Source: Paramecium octaurelia
Lineage: Eukaryota > Ciliophora > Oligohymenophorea > Peniculida > Parameciidae
Length of the DNA: 64,000 nt
Direction of reading: 5' to 3'
Assembly (NCBI GenBank): GCA_905182995.1
Contig: CAJJDP010000120.1
Coordinates: forward strand, 248,001 to 312,000
The notes under the pieces were generated by a model that did not search any database, had not been told where the DNA came from, and worked only from the letters and a program-made list of their open reading frames with translations. This document shows positions 37,401-49,134 of this stretch, piece by piece (position 1 is the first letter of the stretch; every line of letters starts with the position of its first letter). The translations under genes and the position numbers were made by a program.

Positions 37401-40138
37401 TCAATCAGAAAAATAAGAGAGAGAGTTAAGAAATAGAAAACAAGAATTCAAAAGAAATAAACAACCATGCATAATAGAGAGAATTGGTGTAAAAAAAAAA
37501 AAGTTTTAGTTAAAGATGTAAAGAAAGATGTAAAGAAAGATGTAAAGAAAGATGTGAAGAGGAAGATGAAGATGCAGAATTGAGTAACAGCAGAAGTATG
37601 AGTAGAAGTATAAGCAGAAGTATAAGCAGAAGTAGTAGAAGTAGTAGTAGTAGTAGTAGTAGCATTTCTTAATATAAAAAAAGGAAAGGAACGGTTTAAG
37701 CTCGTGGAGGATCTAGAACTAGATAAACTGCAAGAAAAAGTATGGCTAAATCTGCTACTAAAGGCTTTGGAGCTAGAAATTATAATTCCATGCGTGAAAG
37801 CTTAGTTTAAACTTTTTAACAAGTTGAAGCCACTAAGGAGTACTGTGAAAAACATTATAGTGTTGGAATTAATTAATAGTAATATAGGAAGTTGGTTAGT
37901 GGGTCTGAGTTTTTCATTGATCTAGCAAATCACTCAATACAAAAAGGGTTTTTTACTGAAAATTTCATTTCCTCTTCTTTTATGTATTGCACTTCTAATT
38001 TTACAGAGATCATTAGTGTGTTAGCTTTAATCAGTCTACCCTTTTAGTCTCCGAAACATACTCAACAACAATTAGGGAATAAGGGCATAGAATTATTATT
38101 TCCAAGTTCTGCTCTCATATTGATAAAGGAGATTTAAGAAGCTCAAGTGTAACCTAATTCCAGAATCATAATTACTCAATCCTTTTTCGATCCCCAAAAT
38201 GAAGGGATTGAGGATCAAAATGATAACGAAGATGAGGAAGATCTAAGTTATTTTTCAATAAAAAAAGTTTATGGTTGTAAAGTAGTGGTTTCGAATTGCA
38301 CTGCAGCTTCGCAAACCTTTTAATTATTGATGGAAATTCCTAACGGTTCAATTCCAGTCAATACAACATTTTCAACTAAAACAATAACATATACAGTTGC
38401 TCCTTATTAAAGTTTTACTCAAGAATACTTTTTCTATTTCCCAAAGCCTGGAAATTTCACAATTTATCCAGCCAACATTTCGAAACTTGGAAAAGTCATT
38501 TAAATTGCAAAGGAGAAAATCTTCTAAGTCTACGATGAAAGAGTAAAGGTCAATCTTGAAAATATAAATGAACTCCTATCAACAGACAATAATCAAGAAA
38601 TTTTAAATTACCTTGAGAACAAAAACATATTCAACACAAAATGGTTTAATCCAAAATTATTATATCATAAATTTAGTGATGAAGTGTTCTATAATTAAGT
38701 CATGTAGATTTATAGAAAGAGAAAGTTTTATGATTTCCACAGTTTTGCTTATGCATTACTACACAATAATGTTCAATGCTTAAAAGAGTTATTTATGACC
38801 TAAAAATCTAAGAAGGTTTTGAAATAATATTTTAATCATTTTGCCTGCTCTTTGTTTGAAATCAATTCTATTAGAATTCTGGAGTATTACCCACTGATTA
38901 TTAAAAGGGTGCATAAACTTTATAACGGAGAGAACAACATACTCAATGTATAACTAAGGAAACAATATACAAATTACTTAATCTATCTTCTGGAAAAGCC
39001 TCAATTTTCAACCATTGATAAATTAATCCTGATCTACTATTTGTTATTGCAGGAGAGAGTCAATGAAGCTGTTTAAGTTTATTCACAAATTAGCGAAGAG
39101 GAATAAAAGGAATAATAATTATAGTTTGATTATCTATCTGCATACTTAGACTTTTATACTGGGTACCCCAATTTTTAGAAGGGAAGAGACATTTGTAAAA
39201 AGTATCTGAGTTATCCTGTAATACATTGGAGAAATATGTTCTATGAAATGATTAATCTATTGATTGAATATGATGGAGAGGAAGACAATCAATTCTCTAA
39301 ATTAGAAATAACTTAATAATAAAGGCAATAACAGATTGCTAAAACGGAAGAGACATTGGCGGGTTCAATAGAGGGAGATTCAATTAGCATTACATATTCA
39401 AATCTATCAGAAGTAAAGGTAGAATACTATAAATTGGATATTGAAATTCTATTTTCAAATAATCCATTCATGAAGAATATCATTCAAGATTTCTCCATAG
39501 TCCTACCAAATCTATGTACAACTCACACTCTTGATGGTCAAGAAATCCAAAAGAAGTAATTTATGTTATTAATTATTTAAGTTTGCATTAATAGAAAATT
39601 CAAATTCCTAGAGAGATTGCAAGAGAGAATCTGTTTGTCACAATTAAAGGCTAGTAAAAACAAGTCACATGTAAGTATTAACCCACATCTTTGTTTGTAC
39701 AAACAATGGCGGACTCAGGATAAATTAGAGTATTTAATTAACAAGGTTAATACTTATGCAAAGTTTACGTGAAAGTCTATTCAAGAGATAAAAATTAGAA
39801 AGAGACCTTCTATAAAGATGGATACACAGATCTTAGAGGAAGATTTGATTATGCTTCATTGAGTTCAGCAAACTTTAAAGACATTGATAAGTTTTCAATG
39901 CTGGTTTATCATGAGGAGTTAGGTAATTATATATATTATAATTTAAATAGGATCCATAATTTAATAGGTTTCCCCTCCTCCAACTTTGGGATAATACGAA
40001 AAAGAAATTCAATTGATTGGAAATAAATGGAGACAATAAGAAAGAGATGAGTATTAGAATAAATAAAATGTTTAATAAACTATCTTCACAGGAAAAGGAG
40101 GAAAAGGAATAGGAAAAATAAGTAAAAAAAGAGAATGA
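33180..40138 (+). CDS. 2293-residue protein with macroglobulin-like (MG/A2M-type) regions
   Basis: ATG 33180 to TGA 40136-40138. A 23-nt intron near 33614 and two 3' introns (26 nt near 39558, 28 nt near 39923) give an exact frame. The acidic-serine N-terminus (QQQSDSDSDSYRNP) is followed by a helical region. Beta-rich segments such as NKPYFIHGEPVNLYVELKN resemble the MG domains of alpha-2-macroglobulin-like proteins. A low-complexity RCKE/Ser-Arg insert lies near 37500-37665. A second beta-rich part follows (APYQSFTQEYFFYFPKPGNF), then a helical repeat-like section with EYYPLIIKRVHKLYNG. There is no signal peptide and no thioester motif that I can see, so it is probably cytosolic, unlike classical A2M. 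Function unknown. Confidence 0.72.
37511..37665 (+). repeat. 12-bp tandem repeat and AGT/AGC microsatellite inside the giant gene
   Basis: A 12-bp unit (AAAGATGTAAAG phase) repeats three to four times at about 37511-37556 and encodes RCKE units. An AGT/AGC/AGA triplet run follows at 37581-37665 and encodes Ser/Arg-Ser. The reading frame is kept through both, so the insert is translated as a linker. Confidence 0.8.
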
Positions 40139-40264
40139 GATTGAGATTTAGATAAATAATGATATATCGTATAGAAATATTAATGCCAATATTCAAATTT
40201 ATTATTTACAATTTTGCCATTCTTATTTGGCAATTCAATAGATTTTTATCATTAATTTTAATTA

Positions 40265-41923
40265 ATGACTACTATTAACGACATCAAACATCAAAAATAA
40301 GAGAAGCTTAGACTTAGTCTCAGAAAAGAGAGAAATGAGAACACTTTTTCTTAAAAAAGACAAATCAGTAGTGTAGAATCAAAGGCTAAAATATTCTTAT
40401 TGTTTCCTGTTAATCTATACAAGAACATTGACATTCTGAAAAATTATAATAAAATATTTTTAATTGAGGACGATTAATACTTTAGAGCATATAATTATCA
40501 TAAACTCAAACTGGTATATCATAGAGCTTCGATGAAATCCTATTAGGATTATTTAATGAATAATTTAAAAGATGCAACTATACATTATATTGAGCAAAAT
40601 GAAAATTGTAGTGCCTTTTTGGAATCCCTTTAAAGTACTGATAAAATTGTTATTGCTCAATGTGATTTTTATGACCCAATTGATAAACCAGTTTTATAAA
40701 AGTATTCAAATATTCTATAGAAATTGGGAATATAGAGTGAAATCAAAGAGAATCTGTCATATTTGTGTACAAGAAATGATTTGTAATAATATCATAAAGA
40801 ACATGTAAAATTGAAGGATGGTAAACCAAATTATAGTCATGATTCTTCATTCTATAGATGGCAAAGAAGAAGATTGAATATTTTAATGGGTCCAAAAGGA
40901 GAAGACCCAGAAAAATGGACTTATGATTCAGAAAATAGACAACCATTAAAACCAGGCGCTAAAGTTCCAAAGAAACCCGACCTAATTAAATCAAGCTATT
41001 ATGATGAAGCCATAAGTTATGTGACTAAACATTTTCCAAAGAATTTTGGTGAAATTAAAAATACAATTTATCCTATTGATCATGACTCAACAGAAGAATG
41101 GTTGGATTGTTTTTTAAAGTAAAAATTAAGTGAATTTGGACCTTATTAAGACGCAGTTCATTCAGATTATCCCTTTGTAAATCATTCGATTTTATCTCCG
41201 ATGATGAACATAGGACTCATCACTAGCAGTCTAATTGTTGATAAGACTCTACAATACTATAAATAAAATAAAGCACCTATCTAATCAGTTGAAGGATTTC
41301 TTAGATAAGTAATAGGGTGGAGAGAGTATGTTAGATTACTTTACTTTTTTGAGGGGGAACAATAAATGAAGGCTAATTTCTTTAATCATTAAAATGAATT
41401 GAGTAACAATTGGTACACTGGCCAGACAAAATTGCCACCTATTGACCATATGATTTAAAAGGTTATCAAATATGCATATCTTCATCATATTGAAAGATTA
41501 ATGTATATAGGAAATACAATGTTATTGTCAGAGATCAATCCAAAGTAGGTATTTAAATGGTTTATGGAAGTTCATATTGACAGTTATGAATGGGTTATGG
41601 CACCTAATGTTTTTGGCATGACTTAACATGCTGATGGAGGTATAATGATGACAAGACCGTATATTTGTTCATCCAATTATATGCAAAAGATGAGTAATTT
41701 TAATAAATCGACTAAGTCTGAAATTAAAATTGAAAAATAGATTTATAATTGGCCTGAACTATTTGATAGTTTATATTATAATTTTATTGGTAAAAACGAA
41801 GGAGTACTAAAACAATATTATGCAACTGCAAGATAAGTGGCTCATTGGACGAAAAAGAGTGAAATGGACAAAATTAAAATCACAAAGATTGCATCAACAT
41901 TTATTAAATAATTGATTAAATGA
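40265..41923 (+). CDS. FeS-BCP-type photolyase/cryptochrome-like protein lacking cluster cysteines
   Basis: Intronless 552-residue frame. The N-terminal half carries KLVYHRASMKSYQDYL, typical of the PhrB/FeS-BCP class. The FAD-binding half has VEGFLRQVIGWREYVRLLYF, YLHHIERLMYIGNTML, WFMEVHIDSYEWVMAPNVFG and DGGIMMTRPYICSSNYMQKM. Bacterial members bind FAD and a 4Fe-4S cluster and repair (6-4) photoproducts or act as photosensors. After MSNF the usual CxxC is replaced by NKST, and the later ACP Cys is replaced by YNWP, so the cluster is probably not formed. Light sensing or DNA repair is inferred from the family. Uneven sequence relatedness could point to ancient transfer. Confidence 0.88.
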
Positions 41924-42113
41924 TTATATTTATTTATTCAATCAAATTCTTATTTTATATCTCATTTAATATGAATTACTTCTTATCTCTATTAATATGA
42001 ACTAGTTCTAATGATAGTGTATTCATAAAACACGTTAGCAGCTGGGGAGAAATTTTAAGTATTTAAAGTACAAATTTGTAATTAAATTTAAATTTATTAA
42101 GAATTATAAAATT

Positions 42114-42749
42114 ATGGAAGTCATACTTGCCTACGTGGATGAATTTAGACACATGAAATTTAGAAAGGTATATAGAGACATGATAATTATGCAGAAAATA
42201 TTACAATTAGTGTCATTAGCAATAGTCATAGGATCGGCATTGTCAATTTGGAAAATTTTATAAGTCGTGTCACATTCAGAGTGCCCAGTGGTTGTTGTTT
42301 TATCTGATTCAATGGCGTCTGGATATAATAGAGGGGATATACTATTCTTGACCTACTTCAACAAGCCATTTGAAGTCGGGGATGTGATTGCTTATAAGCT
42401 AAAAGATAAGGAAATCCCAATTGTGCATAGAGTATTACAAATTCATAAGAAGTAAGAATTCAGATAGTATAGTGAATAGGAATGAGGATCCTTTGGATTA
42501 GTTGATATTAACCAAAGGAGATAATAATCAAGTTGATGATAGACACTTATATCCAAAAGATCAGATGTGGCTGGAGCGATCAGACATAATGGGGAAGATA
42601 GAAGGGTTCAGATTGGTTACTTATTTTTTAGATTTTTGCCATATGTTGGATACATCACTATATATCTGAACGACTATCCTTATTTCAAATTGGTGATGAT
42701 TGGTTTGATGAGTTTGTTTGTGTTAACAGGGAAAGATCCATAAAGTTGA
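42114..42749 (+). CDS. SEC11: signal peptidase I catalytic subunit SEC11
   Basis: ATG 42114, introns of 28 nt (near 42450) and 26 nt (near 42608), TGA 42747-42749; 193 residues, near the usual 170-190. An N-terminal anchor ([15 protein letters not shown]) precedes the catalytic Ser in [17 protein letters not shown] (usually SGSMEP). The His is in IPIVHRVLQ and the Asp in [14 protein letters not shown]. The C-terminal segment [19 protein letters not shown] is conserved. It cleaves signal peptides in the ER lumen within the signal peptidase complex. The SDSMAS change next to the catalytic Ser is unusual. Confidence 0.95.
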
Positions 42750-42820
42750 ATTGTTTAATAATTAAAATAATTGGACGATATGCTAAAAGTTCAAAAACGA
42801 TTATTATTATTATCATTGAA

Positions 42821-43392
42821 ATGTATAAATCCCTTCTTCTTTGTGCTTTACTTATAGCATCTCAAGCTGGACATGTCAGAAAGACTCACGGAGCAGTTCA
42901 TTAGAAGAGAGTCTTCAATAGTGCCTTCATGGAATTCGTGAATTTGGGAGATTCTGATTATCACCTTAACCCTAAGGAAGCTCGTACGATCTCATCATTT
43001 AAATAGAACATTGGGCATAGATAACCACAGAAGAGACCAAACATGATAAAGCAGCCAAGAAACATGCTTCATTAGTCCAAACCAATGAATAATACGTTCC
43101 TGGAGTTGTGGGTCAAGCCACTGATTTATCCAATAATGCAGGAGTGTGCTCTTACACTGTTACTGATATCAATGGAAATATCCTTGAATAGGATTCAGGT
43201 GATCATTTACCAAAACAATTCTATAATGCTTATTTGCAAATGACCCAGGAAATTGAAAAGGGTCCTGCCATGATCAAATTATAAACTGATTTGGATAACA
43301 TCATTAGAGAAGACCAATTAGAGCAAGAGACAAAGCAAGAACAATAATCTTAGGCTCTTGAAGGAACTGCTCTTTCAGAATAAGAACAATGA
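42821..43392 (+). CDS. secreted hypothetical protein
   Basis: ATG 42821, one 23-nt intron (GTACG...AATAG) near residue 62, TGA 43390-43392; 182 residues. It starts with a clear signal peptide (MYKSLLLCALLIASQAG). The mature part has NNAGVCSYTVTDINGNILEQ, which resembles a short beta motif, and a Gln/Glu-rich helical tail. No domain was recognised. It directly follows the signal peptidase gene (72 nt), which is probably chance. Confidence 0.7.
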
Positions 43393-43503
43393 TTAACATA
43401 TCATACCATATTATCTAATAATTATAGAGGGTTGTCTCTTGCGATTGTCTTATCTGTCTTCCCATTGAGAATCATCTATAAATATTGCAATTATTTATTA
43501 TAA

Positions 43504-44792
43504 ATGAAGCCTACAGCCAAGGTCTTCGAATACTTGAACAAATACAATTATTATCTGCCCTAAAACTGTGAGTAAGTATAGAAAATGTAACTACAATTCA
43601 TACTTCTAGGTTTTATGAACAAATGGTCTAGCATTTGTAATTAGAAGATAGTTTCAGGAACTCATTCATTAGTTAAATTGCATAGATTTATCAAAGGGCA
43701 TAAAAGGAAACTGAATTTAGACAACTCATTCATGATACTTGGCTTGGATTCATATAGAGAACTCCAATTAAGGAAATATGTTAGTTGAATTAATAAGAAA
43801 TGAAAGATGTCTAGGAATTCATTTTAAAAGTCTTATTGGAGCCAACCTTGTTTGATATCACTTTTGTGGATGAACTATTAATGAATTACGAGACTTATTT
43901 CAATTCTGTAAATACAATTAATGTATTGTAGAATAAAGGACTAGCCTAGTTAGTAGTTAGGAACAGGTTTAGAGTGACGATCACTAAATTGATATGTAGT
44001 AAATTCATATTATCATTGGATGAAAAATTTAGATAAAAAGTTCGCTCATTTCTATTTGACACTTACCTTAAAAAGATAGAGACTCTAGATTAGACTGCAG
44101 TAATTTAAACTGAGTTTTTGACAATTCAAAATTTCTATTAGAAGATGTTTGAATAATTATTTGATATCTAGGAAGCGCAAGGGTCTATTTATAATATCAT
44201 GAAAAAGGTGATAGATATCATAGTCAGAGAACTATCCAATACTGTTTATTCATTGGAGATATTCACTCAATTCTATCAACTTTATATTGAAAAGGATAAG
44301 ATTCTATTTGATAAATATGATCAGAAAACTAATATTGATCATAATAAATTAGCAAATGAAATCTTGTAGAAGTATAAGGAACATGAAAATCTGAGAGATG
44401 CGATAAGACAAATTGTTCACAAGGTCTTTCATAGTCAGAATATTGAGTATAAGAAATTGTTGAAGGAGTTGGTGTCGTAAGACATATACAATCGAGAGAA
44501 TGAACCATGGGTTGTTTAGATCTTGAGGGAATTTGATTAGTATCAAATTCAGAAGAATCGTAAACAACCTATTGAGAATGAGTATCACACTTATTTGAGA
44601 CTCCAAGGATTTACTTATAAAGGAGAGAAAAGAGGAGAATTAGAATATGATCATGCTAAATTCTCTCTTATTATTCATGATCAAACTAATTTCTCAGTGA
44701 CTAATAAAATAATGAAACAAACCAAGAGATTTATATCTATCAAAGAAGCTCATCATTATATACAAAGTAGTCTCTAGAATCTTAATAATTGA
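43504..44792 (+). CDS. helical hypothetical protein
   Basis: ATG 43504, one 23-nt intron (GTAACT...TTCTAG) near residue 28, TGA 44790-44792; 421 residues. It is nearly all helix, rich in Leu, Gln, Ile and Glu, with no membrane segments or Cys clusters. Sample segments are DSFRNSFISQIAQIYQRAQK and RQIVHKVFHSQNIEYKKLL. I do not recognise it; it could be an armadillo-like or other alpha-solenoid protein. Confidence 0.65.
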
Positions 44793-44814
44793 ATATACGT
44801 TTTTATTATAGGCA

Positions 44815-47159
44815 ATGATTATTTTATTGTTATTTAATTTGGCTTAAGCAATCGATTTAACTACTCTCCATTTGGATGCCAATTATCTCCAGAACCATAC
44901 AGCTTAGTTCAAAACTCAATTGCAATTAGATCAATAGACATAGACCAAACCTGCTATAAACACGATGCCGGAAGATCAATTCTCAGATCAAACTAGAATG
45001 AACCAAATCTTGTATGAATAAGAAGAACGTGCAGTCTAGAAGACTATCAAAATTCATGATACTCCTCCTCCATCTCCCTATCGACCTAAATACGAGGAGA
45101 TTCCAGATGAACAAAAACCTTAAACAAATGCAAAATTACCGAGAAAGAAACTTCAAGAGGAGGCAATTCTAGGAGAACCTATCTTGGATGTATTATCCAT
45201 TGCTCCAATAGCATAAAGACACAAGGTAGCTCTCTTGGTAACTCTAATATTTGTGTTGTGTGTCTTGATTCTAATGAGAGAAATGTATTTTAAATCCTTG
45301 CACAGAATATTTAGAGAATACTTATGGAAAATATCACTAGAAACCACTTATTGCATGTTTGTCATTGTTGTCTTCATAGCCCTCTATTATAATAACTATT
45401 TTGACTTTTGGCTGTTGAATTATCAGTATCAACAAGAGAAGTCCAAAGAAGATATTCTACTAATAGAAATCAAGGATTACGAAGAAAACTACAAATACAA
45501 TATATATGCCTATCTTCTAATTGGAGGATTGGTTATTATATCGAATTATCTGATTCACTTTCTCCAGATATTTGTGTTCGACAAGCAAATGCAAATCTGG
45601 TCAAACCAAGAAAACAAATGGTTGAACAAATATCAATTGGTGTAATTGTACAAACAACAAAAGAATGAGTTAAATCAAAAAAAGGAATAGCAATAGCAAT
45701 TTAATAGCAAAGAAATAGAATAAGAGATAATTGAGATCCAGGATGTGCTCTTAAAGACAGAAGAATGCATGGATTACTTGTTGATTAAGTTGTAATTCAC
45801 ATCTCAAATGTCCCCATATTTGGGTCCAAATGTTTTGGATAGTTCCTTTAATTTATCGAATTATCTGGGCTATATCAGTGCAGATGTCATTTACTAAATA
45901 TCAGTATGGGATACATAACAATACATAATATTTACAATCTATTTCCTCTTCATGATCGTGTTACTCTATTTAATTAATATCATAATTGTTAGCATGCTCT
46001 ATTGTTTGATTTTGTTCATCAAGATCATCAATCTCAATTACACATTGATCATGATAAAGGAGAAATGCTTAATCAAAAAGGAATACGATAATCTTTTAGA
46101 AGACGAATTGTAAGTGGTGCCCCCATTTATGGAACCAATATTTGAGAACATCTTACCTAAACGATCAGTTGATATTCAAACTGATTTGTTTCCATTTGCA
46201 AATAAGCGCTACATAAGTATAGTTATTTCCTCTTTGACTAAGTTGTCTACAACTCTACTATTTGTCATGAACATCTACTTCTATTATTGGCAACCATATG
46301 CATACTACGTAGTTATTATTTGCAATGTTGTTTGCATAGCTACCTGCATTTCCATCATCTACATTAGCAATAACATTATCCATCATTACACCATTGTCCT
46401 AAGCTTGTACATAAGAAACTATGATTTCGCTTACAATGTCATTAAATAACAAAAGTAATTGCTCATTGAGGCAAGCAATCATTTTTACGAGTTGCTCAGA
46501 TATATCAATAAAAAGTCATTATAACACACCTTACAGAAGAACCATTTGCTTTTATTGAGACCAGTAATGGTAGATATCATTGATCTATGCAAAAAATATC
46601 AGAAGAAAGGAATGCAACAAGCCCAATATGATCCACGAGAGGTTGAATTGGTTGATTTGGGAATTGAGGGGATAGATCTGATCCATAAAAAACATCTGAA
46701 AACCATCATCTATGCTTTGACTGACAAGTATTCCTACTTATTTAATAAAATAGATTCTCAGAATAGGATCTTGTTTACATTGAAAGTTTTTGTTCTGATG
46801 ACAATGCTGAGTACTTTTCACCCATGAAGCTCATCCTCTATTTGCATTTAAGATATCAGGAGGTTAAGATGAATAGTAGACAATTAATCAAGGAGGTTTT
46901 GGAAAAGGTTATCCCAATGACATTTGATGTTCCTCAAAAATTGGAGGCTGAAATACCTGATAATTACATTTAGGATGGATTGCAAGGCTATTTGGACATT
47001 AATGTGTTGGATAATTTTCTTAAGGAATCTGTTAAATCCAATTTTTACAAAGATGAATACAGAGTAATATTGATTTAGTAGTTAACCAAATTGAAATCCA
47101 AAAAGCTAGATTCAATTTCAAATTTTATTAGTGATCAAATCTCATAACTACCACAATGA
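44815..47159 (+). CDS. large multi-pass membrane protein with signal peptide
   Basis: ATG 44815, TGA 47157-47159. One 26-nt intron (near 46727) makes the frame exact; without it the frame closes early at 46827. 772 residues. A signal peptide (MIILLLFNLAQA) and a Pro-rich linker with TPPPSPYRPKYEEIP precede about seven hydrophobic segments, including VALLVTLIFVLCVLILM and LLIGGLVIISNYLIHFLQIF. The C-terminal 200 residues are soluble helix. Unknown family; possibly an organelle or cortical membrane protein. Confidence 0.68.
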
Positions 47160-47196
47160 AATGTGAATAAAAAATATATATTTGTTATATTAAATA

Positions 47197-48551
47197 ATGA
47201 TAACACCTATTTTTAAATAAATACATCCTGTAGATTTAAAATTTGCCACTGCAAACAGAGAAATTGATGAGTTTTATGTGATTCCTACTCCTTTTGCTTA
47301 CAATGATTTAATTTTTCAGATTGAATGTCAGTATTGGACTACTTATGGTTTAATAAAGGGGATTTTGGAATTCAATAAAACAAAAATGTATGGTGTATAG
47401 AAATAATAGATAGTTCATTGCAAATAATAACGATGTTATAGACACTTTGGTGAGAACAACGACAAAATAATAGAAAGACATTAATGATGAAATAATATAA
47501 AAGTTTTCGTTTATGATACTATTGGAGGATATCTACTCAATTAAGAATAGAGATGATTGGGTTCAGTTTTATCTATTTGGTAAGACTGGGATAGAGTTGC
47601 CAGTTTTGGATCATGAAAACAAACCTTCAGTTTTATCAATAACTTTATTGTTAAATTAAACATGTCCAGATGATATCATTTAATTAATAAAATAGTTGAC
47701 AAATAACCTAGGAATTAGATCTAGATGTCAAAGCGACTAAATATACCATCTAATGAATTACATCTTAAGATTGAATCGTTATCAAACAAATAAAAAGACC
47801 TTCCGAAAGATCCTTCACTCCTATTAGCATCATTAAGAGAAAAACAATTAGATGGAATGTTTATCCCAAGTTACCTATTATGATATCATATCTATCTAAA
47901 AATTAGATGTAGAACACAAATACGATACGTATCAAATTCGATCCACAACTCTCAATAAGCCAAGTAGCATTATTTCCTAGTCTCATTTTGAGTAATTGCA
48001 AAATAATTTGCCATAGAATGTGATCGACAATCCGTGGTACCAAGTATTTAAGTAAAATAGTCTTATTGATATTAAATAGTCCGAAGTATCACGGTAATTC
48101 ATTTTAAGAGTTTTTGAGAAGAACAAAAAATGTGAAAGAGCATTTACTGATTGTTAAGGATGATTGGGATGTAATATTTGGGGCTTATTTGGAAGAGGGG
48201 TGGCGCATTGATAAGAGTTATTATGGGAGTGAACAGAGCTTCATATTTAGTTTTAAGAACAATGGGTTTAGAATTTACAAGAATAGTAAAATGAACGAGT
48301 TCTTTCAATTTTGCAACGAAGACGGATGTATTGTAGGTGGTCCAGAGGAGGAGGACCAGTTTTCAATAAGGATCAATCAGAATTTCTTGAATGGAGAGTT
48401 GAATAGTAGTTCGACATTTAGTAATGAACTGCTTTCGAAGCAAAATTAATTTAAGATACAGGAATTTGAAATTTGGGGAGTTCAATAAAATTGCGAGTTG
48501 ATCATGAGACAATTGAGATTGGAGAGCTATTTGAAGATTGAAGAATAATGA
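47197..48551 (+). CDS. TLDc-domain protein
   Basis: ATG 47197, introns of 22 nt (near 47390) and 25 nt (near 48092, ending GAG), TGA 48549-48551; 435 residues. The C-terminal 150 residues fit a TLDc domain: HLLIVKDDWDVIFGAYLEEG, GSEQSFIFSFKN, FFQFCNEDGCIVGG, STFSNELL and FKIQEFEIWGV. TLDc proteins (OXR1/NCOA7, TLDC2) bind the V-ATPase and modify oxidative-stress resistance; a V-ATPase subunit a gene lies elsewhere in this window. The N-terminal part is hydrophilic with no recognised domain. Confidence 0.82.
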
Positions 48552-48576
48552 TATATTGATAAATTAAAAATACAAT

Positions 48577-49064
48577 TCATTCTCTATTGTAATTTTTTAT
48601 GGTTTAAGCAATTTCATCTAAAATTTTGTCTGGGAATTCATAAGCATTACAAACTTATTTGATGTCTTCTCTCTTGTCTAGGTTCAAATTCCAGGCTTTC
48701 TTCTGAATCCTCTACAGTTTAGTGAGCATTTTCTTGTATTCCTTCTTGTCCCGACCTTCGTTGAGGAGGATGAGATCGAAATCACCACATTGTCGATCGA
48801 AGATTCTTGATATAGAAGATTGAATTACTTAAGAATCTAGGTGATGTTGTTATCCTTCTTCTTGATGATGCTGAACGAAGTCAAATATTTTCTGAAGTCA
48901 ACATCAATCCTATTATGTTATTGTCTGGATTCCTGGAGATTTTGGTTTTCTTATTGAGTGAGTTGGTAATTCAACTCGCAAATGGAAAGAGCTGTCTTTT
49001 CGTATTCCCTTTGGTTTTCTTGTTGATCTTGTTGTGCATAATATTGATCCTCTTATTTCAGCAT
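48577..49064 (-). CDS. small coiled-coil protein
   Basis: ATG at 49064, one 23-nt intron (ends AAG), TGA at 48579-48577; 154 residues. Gln/Glu-rich coiled coil (QQDQQENQREYEKTAL) followed by CGDFDLILLNEGRDKKEYK. Convergent with the TLDc gene, with about 25 nt between stops. Unknown function. Confidence 0.6.
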
Positions 49065-49134
49065 AATTAGATTATTAATAATAATGAAGAAATGTGACAA
49101 TGAAAGAATAGCTTAATAAATATATGCCAGTTAG

